This document shows positions 24,844-39,800 of a stretch of 64,000 bases of DNA, piece by piece. Location of the stretch: assembly GCA_018697195.1 (NCBI GenBank), contig CM031869.1:14167129-14231128 (forward strand), given 5' to 3'. The DNA is from Certhia americana (taxonomy: Eukaryota > Chordata > Aves > Passeriformes > Certhiidae). Position 1 is the first letter of the stretch. Each line of letters opens with the position of its first letter. The notes under the pieces were generated by a model. The model was not told the DNA's origin. It ran no database searches and worked only from the letters and a program-made list of their open reading frames with translations. The translations under genes were made by a program, and so were the position numbers.

Positions 24844-27800
24844 TTAGCTTGGTGACAATGAGTGATGTACCTGGAAGAGCCTGTTGCACTCCATTATCAT
24901 GTGGGCCAAGCCCTGCGTTGCTGCCAGGTTCTCGTTCAGCTCTCTCTGGTCTGGCTTCCCCAGGCTGCACTTCCTTTGACTGGATCTGGGAGAGGGGAAG
25001 GTGAAAGGAAGGCTGAGTGAGCAAAGTGGTGGGAACCACACACAAAACCCAAAACTGCACTGAAGGATCTGCACAGGCCGTGTAGGGCTCGTGCAATGTG
25101 ACCACTGAGGGTCAATTCACTCTCAGCACATCCCAAAGGTGTCCAGGGCACTACTGACCAGTAGTAATGGACACCCAAGAAAGGCAAGTTAAGGAATTTA
25201 TTCCCCAAACACATCATCACACACTTGGCCAAGAACAACAATGACCCAAGCTTATTTGTCTATAACCTTCAATATCAATTTCCTTTGCTGCAAAGCCCCT
25301 GTAGAACCTTTTAAATCCTTTGGCCCAGACCACACCGAACACATTTCAAAAACAGTCCCCTCTTTTAATTCATGCTACTGTTATTACATCATTAGTCCTG
25401 GCTTCTGAAACTTTTATCTGTGTTCATTCCTGCCAAATGGCTTGAAAATTGGGTGGAAGATAACAGTCCTCAGTGCTGCTCCTCAGAGTCAGACCTGTCA
25501 GCTTGAACCCTTTGAAGTGGGAACCGTGCACCAAAGCATTAATGCACAGTTACAGCAGAGCTAAAGCTTCAAAGCATCCTGGCTTCTAAACACTGACAAC
25601 AAAGAGAAAACTCCATTGCTATCTTTGTTCCTAGCATTTCAGAGCACTGTTGATGTAAAGCAAAGAGGAACAACTCCCAGAGTGTGGCTCCTAGGAGCTC
25701 AAACAGCACAGCAATCCAGCAGGACCTGGTGCTGCCCCTCCATCACATCCCCGGTGCCCTCACAGTGGCCCCGTGGCTCCCTTGCCGTGTGCCAGCTCAG
25801 CACAGGGATGCCTGAGGCATTTTCTGATGTTTTGTGACATTCCAAAGAAAAACCTGAGTCTTTTCTGTCCCTTCCCCTGTGCTATCCAGAGTCTGAAAGA
25901 TGCCAACAGCGCATCTGACAGCTTCTGCTTTGGGACTAGTCCTCCCCTGTAGATCCCCAAGTGAGGTGTTCAGCTCACTACACTGCCAGGAGCAGGATCC
26001 TTCCTGCACAGCCAGCTGTGCTCTCCTGCCCTGATCCGTCTGTCCACAGCTCAGGAACATGAGCAGAGCAAACAGCCCTGCCTCAGGAGGCCAGATAAGG
26101 CACGAATGCTCTCAGAGATTGTTTGTCTACTTTGGCCCAAGGGTACCTTCCTCCCTGCACGTACTACAGGGGGTTATTATGCAACCCAGATACTTTTACT
26201 TATTAAGATAAATTTACAGAATCCCTGTGGCTCAATTTGGCAGGAATAATCCCCTTATCACCCAGCAGAAGCAGTGCCAGTATCTGCCTCAATCTGCCTG
26301 GTATCTGCAGGGCCTTAAGGCTGCACCTGGGCTCAGGCTGCCAGTGCAGGAGCACGTTTCCAATGGCCAGTGCCACTTTGATGCTAGCAGTGGGCCACAT
26401 GCTGGGCTCCTGGGCAACCAGGGGAGTGCAGCAGTGGTGAGGGACACACAGACTGGTCAGGAGCATGGCAATGGGGCCTTACCACAGCCCTCTGCACGGG
26501 GCAGTGAGCGGACACATCGCTCCGTGCACTGCAGGCAGCTCCTGCTGCACCTGAGCAGCCAGATTTTAGACAAACCCCAGGACACACAATTTTCTATTTC
26601 CCCCTCAAAATCAGACACTGAGCCTAGACCAACTACAGAAAGCATTGCTCCAGCAAGAACACTGAGGACAGCAGCAGTGCCAGCATCAAGGTGCCAATAC
26701 CTGGTTGAGGAGGAACTGTCCCGCCTCAGGGTGTTGAGGTGAAACAAAGATGGTGCAAGACAGACAGCGATGTTGGTTGGGGTCATCTGGTTTTCCTCAA
26801 CAAAAGCCACCACATCTCGCAGGAAGAACAGGAGGATTTTCAAAGCTTCTCGGTTTTCCTTTGGGAGAAGGAGAATAGCAGCCTGGACAGCCTGAAACTG
26901 CTGGTCCTTCGGCACGTCTGAAAACATGAACCATGACAAAACATCCCACATGACTTGTAGAAGGAGCATCCATCAGCAGGGTCCCAAACAGGGCACTCAG
27001 CTTGTAGGTTCATCCATTTCCTTGTCCCAGGCTCACAGCAGACAAGGACAGGTCATTATCCCAGCAAACATGAACCATTTCTCCTACTGCCTATCAAGTT
27101 CACGTTCACACCCAGGGATGCTGCTGCCCGATTTGCAATTTATCTTGAACACCAGCTAATGAACATATCCTGAACTGAGCTACAATCCAAATAAGGGCCT
27201 GTCTCCCCATAAAATATTACTCTGCAGTGATTCTTTGGAGCAGGTAGCTGCTCTACTGTCTTTTCCTTTCAGCTTCAAGTACGAAGAGAACAGATGCTCT
27301 CACATAATTCAGAGATCAGTGTTTCGTCAACAGATTTTAATTCACACTAACCCCCCCCCGAGACTGACTGCCCAAACAGCTCCAGCAGAAGGGTGGGTCT
27401 GGTTCATCCTGCCACGCATCCCCAGCACAAGGATTTCTCCAATTAACACCACTGCAAAGGGCAGAAGATCACTGCTCCTTCCTTTCATGTAAAAGCACAT
27501 ACATAGAACACACAAAACACACTTCTTGGTGAAAGCAGCACAATTCTTATCTCCAAAAAAGTAATTTAGTCTGTGCACTTGCTCTAGTCACATCTGGCAC
27601 AAGATGGGTGAGTGGGGTGAATAGAATTTGGGCATTTGCTGTTTCTCTCCCAAAACAAGAGACAGGAAGTAGACAGTGGCCAGATTACAGGAATTGGAGG
27701 AAAACAGTTATACATCCTTTGGACGTGGGAATTGTAGACTTCCTTATAAAGGAGGATTTGTAAATGAAAAAAGAAAATTTACTTCAAACAAATAAATCAT

Positions 27801-30800
27801 TTTCAGACAAAATTTTAAAACCCTGACAGGTCACAAAATAAAACCCAACAGAAGTTTCATGAACCTACACTTTACACAGAACAGCATCTGCTCATTGACT
27901 TAGGTCAATAAAAGCCACACAGGTTAGGCTTCAAAACCAGTCCTCTCAGAAAGCTCACACTTTGTCTTTCAAAACATTTCCTCAAAAGCAGAAGAAACTT
28001 GTCTGTCCCAACAACCTTATTAGCCCTACTTCAAGTTCCTTCCCCAGTCCATCTGCTTTTTGAAAGTGAATTCCTTGAGGGCAAAGTACTGGAAACAGAA
28101 CCTGTTTAAACTGTATTAAATACAATATTTCAGCTTTGTGTTTCCTTGGTTTTGGGGTTGAGCCTCAAGGACAGTAACAGTGCAAGCACAGGCAGAAAGC
28201 TGCTGGCATTTCCCAGCTGTTTCACAGCAGCTGTTCTTGGGCACTTTAAAAAAGAAATGCCATCAATATATCAGGTCTTCTAGCTCAAGGAGCCATGCCA
28301 TGCCATGAACAAGGGGACCAGGTTATTTCTTAATTTTGCATAACAAAATGACTGTTTCAAAGCACAGTTTAAGGGGGCTGCTGCAGCATTTCATTGCACT
28401 CATCCTTCAGGGAAGAGAACTAGCTCATTCACAGGATGCAGATGGGAAGCTCTCAAGTCCACAATGAACTTATCTTGTCAGAAATGTCCTGCCTGACTTG
28501 TCTCCTCTGATTACAGGGGGACTTGGCACTAATCCTAGTCTGGCCACTGCCTTGTAGAGCAGAATATTAAGATATCCAAGGCATTGGAAAATGACAGCTT
28601 TTGGTACCTACACTGGTAGATGTGGAGGAAGGATTCACAGAGCCTGCTGGTAAATATAGGCTCAGGAAGGTCTCGGAAATACTGCTTCACCATATCTGCC
28701 ACGTCAAATGCTGACTGCCCTTCATAACAGACATTGTTTGGGTTGGTTTCATTCATTTCTCTTAAAGACAGAATCCTGGATTTAACACCGGATTTTCGGA
28801 ACAGGCCAACCTGTGGGTAAAAGAAATCATTAGAGACAAAGAGAGGAGCCATTTGGAATCAAAATTTTGACAAACAAGTGATCCTTCACCTTCCCTGTAA
28901 TAGCAAATATCCTATGGCAGTTGGATTGAACACCAAAATACTTTTGTATCATTAAAAGCCCCATGGACATTTCTCCAAGGCAAACCACGCCTGATGCCCA
29001 CAGAATCAGCTGTGACATACCAATTTTCATGTTTGTTTGGCTTTTATTTAATACAAAAGTATTCATTTTGCCTTTTACAACCACTACCATTGACGTCAGT
29101 AGGTTTTCTTAGTCTGGCTGCATTTGCACATCGCAACTCTAGGTTTCAAATCCATCAATGTATGTCCACCAAACACAAACACACATCAAGTGCTGGCTCA
29201 CACAAACTGACTGTGAGATCCACAAGGCCCCTTGTAACACCTGATACATCTGATACATCTAATCCTTCCACAGGCTAGCAAAGGGGCAGATGCCATTTTG
29301 TGGGAAATTTTTTTTTTCTTTTTAATGTGATTGTCAGCTCAGTGAGATTCAGGAGATTCCCATGAGCTTGATGCCACCAAAGCTTCTGATGACAGTTTTA
29401 CTCTGTGCCACAGTATTTACAGTCTGGTTTATTTAAATGAACTGAATGGATACCATAACCTCAAAATGAAAAACACTTGCATTGCCACTTCACAGAACCC
29501 ACATACTTTTGCACTTTGGTGTGATATTACACACCTAGACAATGGCAAAGCACAGGAAGAAAAGTCTTCTCCTTAACTAATATGCCTCATGTCACAAGGT
29601 CTTCATTTCTGCTACGATGCTATGGAAATACCATATACAGCACGCACTTCCCCTGCCATCTTCACTTAGGGGATAAATACAGAGCTGAGCCCCAGAAAAA
29701 GTTGTTAGAGGCACTGCTGTAATGTTTTCTCTCTGCTTAGTGGTGCATTTCAGCTGAAACAAGATTAATTTTCACATTAGCTCTGGCACTACCAGCAGCC
29801 ACAGAACAGAGGAAACAATGACATTACACTGTCTGGCAGATTTGCCTCCTTGGGGAGCAGAGACATGACACCTCCCCAGGCAGACAGCCTGACTGCCTGC
29901 ACCAAGAAACCCAACTGCAGAGGGTTTCAGTGAGGGAAGGCACAGAAACACAGGTCATTCTATTCTAAAGGTATTCCCAGAGGGAATCAGCACTGGTATT
30001 TCCTCACAGGTCCCCTGCTCAGATCTACACCTTTCTGCCTATTCAGAGCCTCAGGGGGCAAGAAAGTCCTCCACAAAAGTATGAAAGACAGTCTGGTTCC
30101 CTGGAGCAGATCTGTTCATGGCCCAGAGCTCCTCTGGGCTGCCTTGAGTTCATACCTGGTCAAGAAAGTGACTTCTCAGATACTCCAGGGCTTGCAGGAT
30201 GCCATTGGGCAGGGGATGGCTTGTTCGCTGCATATTCAGAAGTAAAGGAACCCCAAATACATTTTTGTCCTTGTAGTCTGAGGCTTTTGGTTTTTTAATG
30301 AACTTTGGTATGGTCCTGGGAATGAAAATCAGTAGATGCAGCTTACTAGGTGTCCAGCACATTCCACCTGCTGCTTTACACTCATGAGAAAGGGTTGAGC
30401 TGTACCTTGTCACAACCCCTGCCACACACCTGTACACACAGCATCAGGAGGGAGAGAAATCAGAGGCAATTACAGGGATGACTTCCTCATTTCATTGCTG
30501 AAATTAACTTTAATAAAGCATCCTCATGGGAAATACATTCCATCCCTTTAAGGCACTGCAGGGTTTTTTTATTCTATCTATATTTATTCTTATTTCTATG
30601 CAAGTACCAGCACCCTATCACAAAATGCTGACAGATGTATGTAAGTCCTCCGAGTGTCTGAATTTGTCACTGGTTTAGTTCAAACAGACACTCAGTGCTG
30701 AAGGGCTGGATTCTCAGCCAACTCTCACCTCAGGTCCCACAGTCCCTGGGATGGTCCTCAGACAAAGCCCTGCAACTGGGCAAATTTAAAGAGAAACTAT

Positions 30801-33800
30801 GATGTGCCTTAAAATCAGCAACAGCACGACCAGCAGCAAAGGGGCCAAAGTACAGCCCACAGCAGAGGAAATCCTGGAGCCATGGAAACAACCATGAAGC
30901 TGCTGGCAATTTAATAGGATGGAATTCTTCATCTTGAACATGCACAACGCAGGCAGACAAGGAAATTCACATATCCTCTCTTTCCAGCTCAGGTTGCTTT
31001 AATATCAGACAACTTACCAGTTCCAGCCCTGCTTACTGGAAGGGGAATATCTGTCCATTAATGCTGTGAGTTTCAACAATGCCAGCTTTTGTGTGCGGGC
31101 CAGCTGGGCAGCTGACTGGTCATCAGTCTGGAGGGAAAGGCTTTCCAGGTTCACGCTCTCTTCCACAGACCAGTGTTGCTTCCCATGCCTACAGGATAAA
31201 TATTGTTTAAGCTTAGGACCATTTCCACCATCCCTGTTTTCTACCTGCATCCATGAAACACCCAAGACTCTAAATGACCTGCATTTAGTTGCACTTAAAC
31301 AAGGTACTTCCCATCCAGGAGGGCCTCTGGCAATACAAACCATTTCCCTGATTCCAATGGCTGAGTGCTCATGCAGATTATGAGATTCCTACTTTCAGCA
31401 GAGATTAGATATTGATACCTGTGAAGCAGAACCCACCACCAGAAATGCAGCCCTTGCTATCTAAGACAGATTTTAGAACACTTTGTTCTGGCAAATCAAT
31501 TATATTTTGAGTGGACAAAATCAAAGGCAAACCCAAGGATGGCTGACCTGTTGATCTTTTTAGAGTCTGTGATGTATGTCAGGTCTGCAGAACCACTCTC
31601 CTTGCCCAGGCCACAGCTGCTCTCTCCCTCAGCCTCCCCTGCTGTCTTATCTTCTGAGCCCTCTGTTTCAAGAGAGCCTTCTTTAGGGGAGGGTGGATAC
31701 AAAGAGGTCAAGTCACTGGCAAAGTCAGAATCCCCATCATCTGAGAACTTCTCTGTCCACTGATCAACCAACTTTTTGAGACCATTGACATCTGCTATGA
31801 CGCTGTTCAGTTCTGAAAAAACATCATCATCACCGACTTGTGCAGCCTGCAGGCTCTCCAGGTCAGTGCTGGGCATGTTGTCATACACACTCAGCCTGTT
31901 ATCTCTGCCCGACAGGGGACTCCTGGGGGCTTTGGGATCCTTGGAACTGCTTCTGCTCCGGCTCCTCCTGCACCCCTGGAAACTCCCAGTTCTCCAGTTG
32001 ACAGAAGAGTTGTCTGCTGGAGACAGGGAGCTATCTGTAAGTACTGTGGGGAAAGTGCCAGGTTTATGGCCTTGTGGTATTTGAAACATCTGGTTCTTTT
32101 GTAATGTCATGTCATTTTTTAGGTTTTGCTGAGATAGATCATTCCCCAACAACAGCTTGCTGGAGTCCATGTGCTCTGCATACGTCCCCCTTCCTTCACA
32201 GGGGCTGCCTGGTATTATAACAGGACTCGGAGTGCTCCCTGTGCTGCTATTTACAGACTGATTGCTGCTATTGCAGCTCCGGGAAGAAAAGGAAGAATTG
32301 TTCTTTGTTCGGATGCCAGAGAGGTCAGAAATATTTACACAGTTCAGCATCTTCATCTTTTCTTCATTAAGTCCTTCCAGAAGAACAGGTTCACTTATTA
32401 TGGGTTTGGCCTTTGACTGACCACTCCTTAAATTGCAGCTCCTTAAGTGCAGCTTCTCCATTTTCTTTAGAAGGCTCTTCCTCTTTTTAGATGGTGACTT
32501 ATCCAAAAGCTTCTCCTCACTGGTGGTATTTAAAAATTCACTGGGGTGAGGAGAACAACTAAAAGCAGAGTCCAGTGAAGGTACCTTAACTGAGGAACAT
32601 CTTGAGGAACTCGTGCTGGTTTCCACATCTTCGAAAGGTTTTGGGGAGTTAACAATGTCACTGTCAGCACTGCTGGTGCTGTGAATGGAGGACACATCGT
32701 GCTTCTCACCATGATCCAGAAAGACACTGTCCTCGTTGTTGATGATCTTCAGGATTGGACTGTCTGGGCTGGAGGCACCAGCACCCTCCTCTGCTGGAAA
32801 ACCTGCCAGGCTCTTGATGCGAGACCACCGCTGACTGCACCTCTCATAAGCCCATCTGTCACTTATTGCACAAGGTTCATCATCTTCAGAGTCATCACTC
32901 TTAGAAGGAGAAAAAAGACCAAAACCAGTTCAAGGGAAAAGTTTGGCAAATTTTAAATTACAAAGAACAGTTTAATGTGAAAAGGAGACCTAAATTTTCT
33001 GGGAACACAGGGAAATGTGACCATTCAGTCACTGAAGATCTGCCCTAAGTTAATTGAAAAACATGCTGACAAATGATGCCCAAGCATGCTGACAAATTTG
33101 GGAAGTTTACCACAGGAAAAGGTGACAGATTTGATCTAAGGGTGAAAAATTCTGTTTTGTGGCAAATCCAAGGGTTTTGAAAGATAATCCTATTAGCTTT
33201 ACACTGCCTTTCCTAAAGTCAAACAAATCAAACACTCTCACACTTCCGTGACCAGAACTCATCCATTTTCAGGTAAAGAAGTGTTCAGCTGTGGGACTGC
33301 AGCAGCATCAGTATCTGTGGAACCCTTTTGGAGCCCCCAGCCTACCTTGCCACCTGCACCAGGTGCCCCCTTTGCTGGATTGTCCCCATTCTGAGGGGAC
33401 AGAGAAATGTTTGTGAGATGGGAGCTGTCTCTTCTCTGTGGGCTCTCTTGCCCCCTTCTGCCCTAACAACAGAGCAGGACTCTCCAAAGCCCAGAACTTT
33501 TTCCAGAAGATGGCATTATCTTCTCGCTGGTCCTGAGTTAATCCATGTTGGCTCAGAGGCTCTGCAGACCTTGTGCTGCTGAGCCAAGCTGTGGCTACCA
33601 CTCGGATTTAGCCACAGTGGCAAAGCACAAAACACAGCTAAAACCTACCCAGTCTGTATTGGCTGAACAGTTGGATTGCCCTTCTAATTTCTTTATTTAG
33701 TCAGCAGGAGTGAACTTTCACTTTCAGCACTTAAATAAGGTGGCAAACTACTTAGGAAAGCAATGATAGCCATGTTGAGGTGGGGCTTTGGGACAACTGT

Positions 33801-36800
33801 TGGACAGTAACATGTGTCAAATCAAATTTTAAAAGTGTCTCAAAAGCCACCCCTAACCTACCTTGCCAAGTTTCAAATATTATGTAGCTTCAATCTCCAT
33901 CCCTGTATTTTCTCAACATAAAATGCAAATAGCAGAGCTTTGCAGGATGGGATGGAATAAAATAGAAAGGAAAGTTCAGAAATTGCTAATCCTTCTTGCA
34001 CTTTTCAACCCAGGAGTTTGTTACAAAAGCTAAACACATCTTTAATTAGAACAGGAACTGTATGTTACAGACATACCCGTTTCCTGTCACGGCTTATTTC
34101 CACTTTCATTGATGCATACTTGTTCAATGTGTTCAACCTTCTAGGGTTTGAGAAAAAACACAGGAGTTTTAAATTTCAACTATTTTAGTTCTTTAAAACA
34201 AACATGCACCAAACTAGTTGTGATCTTCTACCACAGAGTCTTCATTATTGTCAAAGACTGACATTCTGTTAGAGGTTCCCATACATAGGTCCCCAAAACC
34301 AGCACCAATAACAACACTGTAAAATGTTCACACTTCCAGTTCTGCCATCTTAAAACTAGAGAAGACAAACATAATCAATCATTTAATTTAAAAAATCATA
34401 TTATTAGCTTCAATGATTGTGAAAAATTTACTATTGATTTAAGATTCTGAAAATAAATAGAACTGTGTGGGCTTCTTGGAAAAAAAAACAAACAAACATT
34501 AAAATCAAGATGTTAACATGCATCCCTAGAAGGACTATTATCTATCATTTTAATTAAAGCTTGTGGAATCAATAAGGTCCCAAACTAGTCAATCACCTAG
34601 TTGTCAAACAAGAGGTGGCATCAACAGCAGGGACACTAAGAGTCTCCAGGGAGCACTCGACAGAAGTGATACCAAGAAACAAAATATGCCCTGAGTTCTC
34701 TAATATCTGCTGTGCTTTAGAGATGTGTGTGTGTGAACAACACCTCTTAGTGCCCTGGTACAGGCAGAGCAGGAATTCAGGTGACCTGACAGGACAGAAA
34801 AGGACCAGAACACTTCACCAGGAGAGGAACTATCCAGAGCCCTAAGTGTTAGAAATCCTCATTTCTGCTAAAGAAACCCTGCTAAACAATCTCCTAATGA
34901 GAAGGCCTCAGTAACTGCAGTACCAAGTGAAGCAGAAGCCTCACACTGTCCTGGCATTCTGCCATGGGGAAATTCCACAGGGCCCTGAGTCTGACTTGGC
35001 ACTGACAGTGCAGGTTCACTTGTGTGCTCTGAACAGCTGTGGCAAAGCAATAACTTCAAACCAATACCTCTGCTTCTCACCCAAAAAAACAGAACCTTTA
35101 CCTTCTAATTCCTAAAACAACAACTTCAGTGGCACTAAACTACGTGCAGAAGTGATTTCCTTCAGTCACAAATTTGACTTTGTGTTAGTCTCTGACAAAA
35201 ACAGAGGCATGAAAAGATGAATAACAAATAATTGTGGGGCCTGGGGGTATCAAAGATGATTCATGATTAATGTTTACCTGAACAGTGATTCAATTGCATC
35301 TCCATCTAAAAATTCATGATCTCTCCTCACAGTTTTTACATCAATGGGAAACTGCATATCTGTGAACAAAGAAGTTGAATCCGAAATCTGAGTTGTAATT
35401 GCAAAGACTTTCAATTTTGCAACTTATTTATCACAAGTGAAATGAAACTACTTCTATTTCTAGAGCTGTACATTCATGCAAACATCTTTCCAGCAAGTGA
35501 GGATTGGTTGCTTTGGGCAAGTGGGAGAACAAATGTAGGGATCTGCTTGCTGCTGCTATTACAGGTGGACAAGCCCTTCTGCATTTCCACGAGTCTGCAG
35601 TCACCAAGTGCCATAGACAAGAAACACAAAATAACCTTTAGATTTGCCTTGATTCTCTGCACCTTCTACAGAATAAAGCTGAGATTATTCTACACGCGCC
35701 TTTGCCACGGTGAAGTGCATGCAGCACATGAGATACACTCTCTGAGCTCTGGGGAGCCTGACACATCACGCTGGGCTGGAAGCTGAAGAGTTCAGTGTTT
35801 CAGCTCCTGAGATTTAGCCTTGCACGTGAGGGAACCACTGAGGTCCATAGGAATTCTCTTAGCTTATTTTATAAGCTTAATTTTCCTAGCCAGGTCAGGA
35901 CATTGCATGAACAGCAAGGTAATGCAGAAGATTCATTTTCCAGAAGCATGGCAATGCACATTTCCAGCAAACAGCTTATAGAATAAAACCAGCTGTAGGC
36001 AGTCAGGGAGCATTTTCAGGTTTTCATGGAATACAGCTTTCAAACCCAGCTCTACAGGCTTGATTTCAAATTTTCAATTTTGCAGTGACTGGGGGAGGTG
36101 GGAATGAGAGCAGTTAATGTTGTTCTTTTAACTGTAGTTCTTTGATAAAATCATTCTTAAAAATAGAATAGCTTTTGTTAGTTTCAATGTTTGTAATAAA
36201 AACATATTTTAAAGAACGGTTTTAAAGTGTATGCAGAAGTGTGGCCTGAAAAATTATGCAAATTTTCAACAAATCCATACCTCCTCCCAAGAAATAAGCA
36301 CTCCTTGTAGTTTTAACAACATGAAAACATGCTGAAATTGCATTTTTGACTGGCTGGCTGCTGCTGAGTATTTCTTCTGCACACTTATGATTGCAAGATG
36401 ATTTTTTTCCAACATTCTTTTTCAAAACACCAATAAAGCAATCTCACTCAGACTATGGGCTGGAGAGCCTCAGAGGAGTTTTGGGTGCAATCAGTGGTTG
36501 GAAACATCACTTCCAGCACTCCAAGAAAAAGAGCCTGAAAAAATTATAAGCAACTAAAAACAACAAAAGCAGAAATTTGACTGAGTTACAGTCTAATAAT
36601 AGGAAAAGAAAACCAGGGATGATTTGGTCCTTTACAAAATTCTACCGAGTCCCTGCTGAGATGTCCCTTCTGCAAGGAAACAGGTCACTACTTTTCTACA
36701 GGTTTGCATGAAGATATAACAGAATTTGGAAGTGCTTCCATCAAAAGTGTCAGGTTCTGAAATATATTATTTATGTGAACAATTCCACTCAAATTCAATG

Positions 36801-39800
36801 TCCGCTGCTTGGCGAGTCTTTGTGATCATACCTTCAAACAGCTGAGCATACTGGGGAAATCCAGCAGCTCTCAGCCAGTCGCAGGCTTCTCTGGCTTCAA
36901 GTTCTGCAATGAGAACACACAGTTGTTCATGGACAGTGTTCACCAGTCAGTGAGAAGCTAATTTCACCTGGCACACTCTCCAAGAATCTTGTATGTTAAT
37001 GTTTTGTTAGGATATTGCTAAAAAGGAATAAACCCTTGTGTCCAATTCACTTACATGCACATAGCTCTGCCATAGTCATTGCACCACAGGAGAGAGAAGC
37101 AAACACAGGAGAGAACAGATTTGAACACACACTTGGGATGTCACACATGGGGTAAATCAGCTGTCCCTGAGCTGGGGACAGTGGAACATCTGCTGCCACT
37201 CAAAATGAGCCACCAGAGCAGGGTGTGGGACACATCTGTGCCCTCACTCAGCAAAGCCTGCTCGTGCATTCCAGAGCTGAGAGATGGTGATAAGACACAA
37301 ACAAATCCTATAAATAAACTTAAAATGCTCTCACAATTTTAATAACACTAGACACGGCCTAAGCATTCCCAGAACAAGAGTTCTCAGGAGTACCTGTTGC
37401 TAGGGTCTATCAATATTTATTTCCTTGCCAACTACCTACGCAGCTTGGCAGCCACTGCACAACAGATGTCAAGAACTAACTGCTCACTCTGTGACAACTG
37501 CTGAAGGCCTGTGGCCAGTACTGCAGCATTCCCACAGAGGCAGAGCAGAACACAACCTCACAGAACCACACACCAGACTCCTGGAAAACACAGGCAGGTC
37601 AGTACGAGTACATGCCCTGAGGCTCTAATCCCTGCCAACTCTGGGAATGTCTGGGTCTGTGGCAGAGGAGAGGATTCCCAAACACACTGTCTGTAGGTCT
37701 GCATGCACCCCAGCTGGTGTTACACCTGACACCAACCTAAAGGCAAAGACTTCTTTGAAAGGAACATCTTTGAGCTACCTTAAAATCCAGCATGCTCAGT
37801 AGAGAGAAATGTTTTTAAAGCAGCTTAAAGTGTAGCATGATAGGCCAGAGGAACAGAGCTGTTCCTTAAAACTATTTTCTTTACACATACACTCACAGAT
37901 TAGGATTCCAAGGCACTTCACATACATACCTGTTCAAATTCACTGCTTGGTTTGCTCAGACTTATCAACTGTAAGTCATCAGTGCAATTAGACACTAACC
38001 AAAAAAATCACACAACTTCCATGACTTTGTTTTTCTACTTTAAAACTTAAAATTGCTTCCATTATTACTTAATCAAATTGGACAATGCCATTCTAACAGA
38101 GGCTTCCCTGCAGAAAACTGTATGACTTTTTCATCTGAGAATAAAGTGATACCACAGGAAGACCAGGATATTTTTATACAAAACAGATGCATGCATCTCT
38201 TTCTTTTTTCACGCCGCAGAACAGAAACTAAATTCTTCTATAACAGCCTATATACACTATGCCTATAGTTATTGATATACTTAGTGCCATAATTTATCAT
38301 CTTTACCACAACACAGCATTTACTGGAGACAATAAAAGACAAGCATTGTATTCACAGAGCAAAAGAGGAAAAGAAAAGCTATATCAGAAAAGAGCCAGGA
38401 GGATGACCAGTCTAACACCAAAAGTCTTCACAAAGACAAAGTGATTTTCATTTAGAAAATCCCAGTAGATTCACTCAGCCATCTCAGCTGTGGAGAAACT
38501 GTAGCTCTCTTCATTCCAGACCTCAGCCTACTCAGCCAGAGCCTGTGCACAACAATCTTGAGCTCAGGCAGGGACTCTGTAAGGGCTGAAGCCTCCCCAG
38601 TTCCCAACACATTAAAAGCACAGCTCCATTTTTAGACCAAACCAAGCCATGAAAAGTGATGCAAAAAAGAACAGAAAAATAAGGCAGAAAAATATTTTGC
38701 ACCTAGTAAGGATATTTTCAATGAATGTGACTTAAAATATACACTTAGAGGTGGTCTCTTCCACAGAGCAAGGACAGAGGAGCTGGGGGAATTTTCTTTG
38801 CTGATGTAAATCCTCAGGCCTTTTAACATACCTTTCCACATCCACAGGGCATGTTTGGATTAGATATTAGGAAGGAATTCCTTCCTGTGAGGGTGGGGAG
38901 GCCCTGGCACAGGCTGCCCAGAGAAGCCGTGGCTGCCCCATCCCTGGAAATGTTCGAGGCCAGGCTGGACAGGACTTGGAGCAACCTCGTCTAGGCAAGA
39001 GGATGACAACTTTTTAACATCTTTTGGGTGTTATCTGCACAACTGTAATAGCAGAACAACCTAAACATGTCACCTCCCTCTCTTGAACTGATTTCATAAT
39101 TAATCAGATGAGAAAAAAAAAAATCAGCAAAGCTTAATATTCCTGGTTTAGAGGCTGCCAGCAACTCTTCCATGCCAAGCCAGCAATTTCCCCATGGGCT
39201 ACGGGTGGCAGGTTACTACCAGATGTTTATGAGAAACAGCACAGAGTGCAGAGCCTGTGCCACCCTTTGGCTGTACTGTGCCCCACAGGTACATTCTGTG
39301 CTGAAGACTCAGCCCAGTCCCCCTGCAAAGAGCATTCAGAGCCCTGGCTGTGCCCCAGCCTGCCTGTGCCAGCAGCCCAGCACACCTGCCCTCCACAGCT
39401 GCTGCCCTTTCCCCACTGCACCCTTCTCCCCGGAGCCCCAGGACCTCCATCAGCTGGGCTGGGGCACTTCTCCTGCAGCCACCTGGCTGAAAAACTGTGT
39501 GTCCCCATCTGAGCACTGACCTGTGTGCAGACTGCAGGACCCACACTCCTCAGGTACTCGGAAACAGAGGCTACAGTGTGAATTATATCCCTATCAGAAT
39601 GAACAGCAGTGTTAACCAGAGAGTTTGAAATAAAGAAGAGACATCTGTTCTGAGATTTGGGCATTGTCTCTCAGATGTTTTCCTCACAAGAAGCAGCACT
39701 CTCCTAACAACGAGACAGAGGCAGCAACCAAAATCAATGACAACTGTATATCAAACAGGTCAGTCAGCCTCACTATGAGGTGAACACAAATTTCAGCTAA

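Noticed and set aside
37055..37079. Minus-strand ATG, 25 nt, then a perfect GTAAGT donor, as the first exon of the RhoGAP gene
   Set aside because: It ends one base (T) into a codon. Joining it to exon 2, which starts AA, makes TAA, an immediate stop.
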